Positions 7,457-8,562 of a stretch of DNA of 8,562 bases are shown in pieces. Origin of the DNA: Cycloclasticus sp. (GTDB lineage Bacteria; Pseudomonadota; Gammaproteobacteria; Methylococcales; Cycloclasticaceae); assembly GCA_012960055.1 (NCBI GenBank), contig DUCA01000014.1:1-8562 (forward strand), written 5' to 3'. The notes below the pieces were generated by a model. That model was not told where the DNA came from. It did not search any database and saw only the letters and a program-made list of their open reading frames with translations. The position numbers and the translations under genes were made by a program. How positions within the stretch are numbered: the first letter of the stretch is position 1; each line of letters begins with the position of its first letter.

Positions 7457-7515
7457 CTAACCTATTTTTCTGGGGGGGGGCTTCACCGGAATCTACGGTG
7501 GTATTATAGGTTAGC
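7456..7515. repeat. Nested inverted repeat with G9 tract after soxB; possible bidirectional terminator
   Basis: GCTAACCTAT (7456-7465) is exactly complementary to ATAGGTTAGC (7506-7515). Inside lies a second pair, CACCG (7484-7488) and CGGTG (7496-7500). A run of nine G (7472-7480) sits between the left arms. The left arm begins on the last base of the soxB stop codon. The element lies between soxB and the convergent fliT relic, where a shared terminator would be useful, but it lacks a U run directly after a compact stem. It may also be one copy of a dispersed intergenic repeat. Confidence 0.6.
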
Positions 7516-7580
7516 ACTGACGACTGCATGGACGCAGGAGGTAGCGAACTTGCGAAGCCCAACTAAATCAACAAATAAAG
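7516..7580. other. Short non-coding spacer, possible dispersed-repeat tail
   Basis: This stretch between the nested inverted repeat and the fliT relic has no start codon plus reading frame of note. It holds a small imperfect hairpin (CTGCATGGACGCAG) followed by GGAGGTAGCGAACTTGCGAAG. That GC-richer wording differs from its AT-rich surroundings and resembles tails of intergenic repeats, but no family can be named. Confidence 0.3.
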
Positions 7581-7890
7581 TTAGGCCATCGTTAAATACG
7601 CATTAATCGCTTTATGCGCATGCCCTGCTTTCGACATTTCCATGCGGAAATGTTATCTCATTGGCTGTGATAATACTTAGTGAGTATTTTATTTTTATCC
7701 AATATGAATTGAATACCTTCTGCTAGTTTCACTAGGTTCTATATCTGGCTTGGAATCGAACAGATTTTTATAGCTAAATCTCGTGTATTTTCTAGCTCAA
7801 CAACCCCTCCAACTCGCCTTCTTCCGCTAACGAAATCAACTTTTTGGTATCCGAAATAATACTTAACAGTTGCTGTAAATCAGTCGCCAT
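7581..7890 (-). pseudogene. fliT: fliT relic, flagellar chaperone, broken by frameshift and stops
   Basis: Reading the minus strand, ATG 7890 starts one base after the fliS stop. The first 32 codons give MATDLQQLLSIISDTKKL then ISLAEEGELEGLLS and a TAG at 7794-7792, an N-terminus like FliT. A one-base shift near 7797 restores a plausible continuation (ELENTRDLAIKICS), later interrupted by another stop. A third frame closes with FRMEMSKAGHAHKAINAYL and TAA at 7583-7581, like the C-terminus of FliT (a lysine-rich helix then AxxAY). The span of 310 bp, about 103 codons, equals the usual FliT length, which supports one decayed gene rather than three scraps. Intact FliT is a cytoplasmic chaperone for the filament cap protein FliD. 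The N-terminal match is fair; the middle is weak. Confidence 0.6.
7672..7694 (+). terminator. Weak AT-rich hairpin followed by T-rich tract
   Basis: AATACT (7672-7677) pairs with AGTATT (7683-7688) around a short loop, with T-rich DNA after it on the plus strand. The stem has only two G:C pairs, one per turn. It lies about 215 bp after soxB and within the fliT relic. It could act as a late terminator for the sox transcript, but the stem is weak. Confidence 0.25.
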
Positions 7891-7891
7891 T

Positions 7892-8266
7892 TTAAGAATT
7901 AACGTGCGCCGCATTGGGGGCTATCGCATCCCAGCCCATTTTAATTTGACTTAATAATTTACCTGGTTCATCTAATAACGTTACGTCATTTTTAATATAT
8001 TCATACAAGGCATCTCAGTTTTTAGAAATTTCACCGCCCTGTTTAAAATCCAAACTTGCTTTGAGTCCTTCAATAATCGAAATGGCACTGCCAATTTGCT
8101 CGCCTTTTAATGCTATGTCATTAGCTTTCATATGTCCTTTGGCAGATAGAATACGCGACAATGCACCATCTAATAGCATTTTAATCCAGCGATGTGGCGT
8201 AGCATCCATCACGCCACTGTGTGCGCCCATTTATTGGTATTGCTTTAATGCAAACGGTCCATTCAT
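7892..8266 (-). pseudogene. fliS: fliS relic, flagellin export chaperone, with two in-frame stops
   Basis: On the minus strand, ATG 8266 with a GGAG ribosome site (8276-8273) opens a frame of 124 codons, the normal FliS length, ending at TAA 7894-7892. It reads MNGPFALKQYQ, stop, then MGAHSGVMDATPHRWIKM and LLDGALSRILSAKGHMK, then a second stop, then DALYEYIKNDVTLLDEPGK and LLSQIKMGWDAIAP. The blocks DATPHRWIKMLLDGAL, DALYEYI and the final GWDAI are family hallmarks. The TAA at 8233-8231 is one change from CAA (Gln). The TGA at 8017-8015 lies where FliS normally has a hydrophobic residue. No frameshift is needed, so decay looks recent. FliS normally keeps flagellin unfolded-competent for export in the cytoplasm. 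A restart at ATG 8230 would make only a 71-residue fragment lacking the last helix. Confidence 0.85.
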
Positions 8267-8282
8267 ACTATTCTCCAATTAT

Positions 8283-8458
8283 TTTCTATTGGGGTTATAC
8301 GCCCCGGGTAAAATGCTTAATTGCTGTGTTAAAAAATCACCTCAAGAAAATTTTATTCACGTGGGTTGCGAATTTCTATACATCGAACCCGCTGAAAAAG
8401 AAGCATTCACAAATTCATCGCTCAAGACCAACGCGAACGCACTAAGAAAAGTAGTTAG
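8283..8458 (+). pseudogene. Probable PilZ/YcgR-like relic, C-terminal half with frameshift
   Basis: The plus-strand frame reads LLGLYAPGKMLNCCVKK, then ENFIHVGCEFLYIEP and AEKEAF. It then needs one base added in the run CACAAATTC (about 8409-8413) to continue as KFIAQDQRERTKK and a stop at 8456-8458. The pattern of beta strands, the GCEF block and a final helix ending QRER fits the C-terminal half of PilZ domains of the flagellar brake YcgR type, which bind cyclic di-GMP. The N-terminal part with the RxxxR binding motif is absent: upstream DNA is the fliS relic on the other strand. The two therefore meet head to head at about 8280, suggesting a rearrangement. Recognition rests on motif pattern only. 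Confidence 0.5.
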
Positions 8459-8562
8459 CACGTCAATTTACCTAGAAAAAAGAGGTTTTATCTGCTTATT
8501 GAGCTTAATAAGTGTTATTATTTTTCGCCATTAAAACAGTGTTTTCTAGAACCATTTGGATT
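8459..8562. other. AT-rich end of window with a small hairpin
   Basis: No gene is seen here. CTTATT (8495-8500) pairs with AATAAG (8507-8512) around GAGCTT and is followed by a T-rich tract, so it could be a weak terminator for the plus-strand PilZ relic. The right edge of the window cuts whatever follows. Confidence 0.3.

Larger units (their letters stand above)
7448..7777. repeat. 13-nt direct repeat TTTTTATAGCTAA at soxB end and in fliT relic
   Basis: TTTTTATAGCTAA occurs exactly at 7448-7460 (spanning the soxB stop codon) and at 7765-7777 (inside the fliT relic). The two copies bracket 304 bp. No transposase, terminal inverted repeats at the copy edges or other element signature is seen, so this is reported only as a repeat. 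Confidence 0.5.

Noticed and set aside
8015..8230. A 71-residue minus-strand frame as an intact small gene
   Set aside because: It is the middle of FliS between two nonsense codons. The conserved FliS sequence continues on both sides in the same frame.
8061..8534. A long open frame on the plus strand, 157 residues
   Set aside because: Its first half is antisense to the fliS relic and has no coherent protein pattern. Only its part from about 8283 resembles a protein, and that is reported as the PilZ relic.
1..8562. CRISPR array, tRNA, rRNA, transposase or integrase
   Set aside because: No regularly spaced repeats, no tRNA-like cloverleaf or rRNA sequence, and no recombinase protein was seen.

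Overview
The window looks like chromosomal DNA of a moderately AT-rich gammaproteobacterium. The clues are a FimV-type C-terminus at the left edge, a full periplasmic Sox sulfur-oxidation cluster, and relics of polar-flagellum type genes (fliS, fliT, a YcgR-like PilZ gene). No species is assigned.

Layout. Bases 2-1042 hold the 3' end of a fimV-like gene, cut by the window edge. A 110-bp gap follows, with a weak promoter candidate, a 12-bp palindrome and a direct repeat. Bases 1153-7456 hold eight tightly packed plus-strand genes in the order soxC-soxD-soxX-soxY-soxZ-soxA-soxK-soxB. Gaps are 1 to 22 bp, and soxC and soxD overlap by 17 bp, so this reads as one operon. Just after soxB is a nested inverted repeat containing a run of nine G. 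The rest, from about 7581 to 8458, is decayed coding DNA. On the minus strand lie a fliS pseudogene with two in-frame stops and, 1 bp downstream, a fliT pseudogene broken by frameshifts and stops. On the plus strand is the C-terminal half of a probable PilZ-domain gene with a one-base frameshift.

How the genes work together. SoxXA, with the small helper SoxK, would attach thiosulfate to the swinging-arm cysteine of SoxY in SoxYZ. SoxB would hydrolyse the terminal sulfone to release sulfate. SoxCD would oxidise the remaining sulfane sulfur, so the set predicts oxidation of thiosulfate to sulfate without obligatory sulfur-globule storage. All eight products are intact at their recognisable catalytic residues. 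SoxC, SoxY and SoxB carry twin-arginine N-termini; SoxD, SoxX, SoxA and SoxK carry Sec signals. No sox regulator, thioredoxin-like soxVW or soxE is present.

The main story is the contrast between an intact Sox operon and adjacent eroded flagellar genes, which suggests reduced motility or genome erosion. The most striking unexplained structure is a perfect 15-bp stem with a TTTT loop inside the soxA coding sequence (4611-4644).
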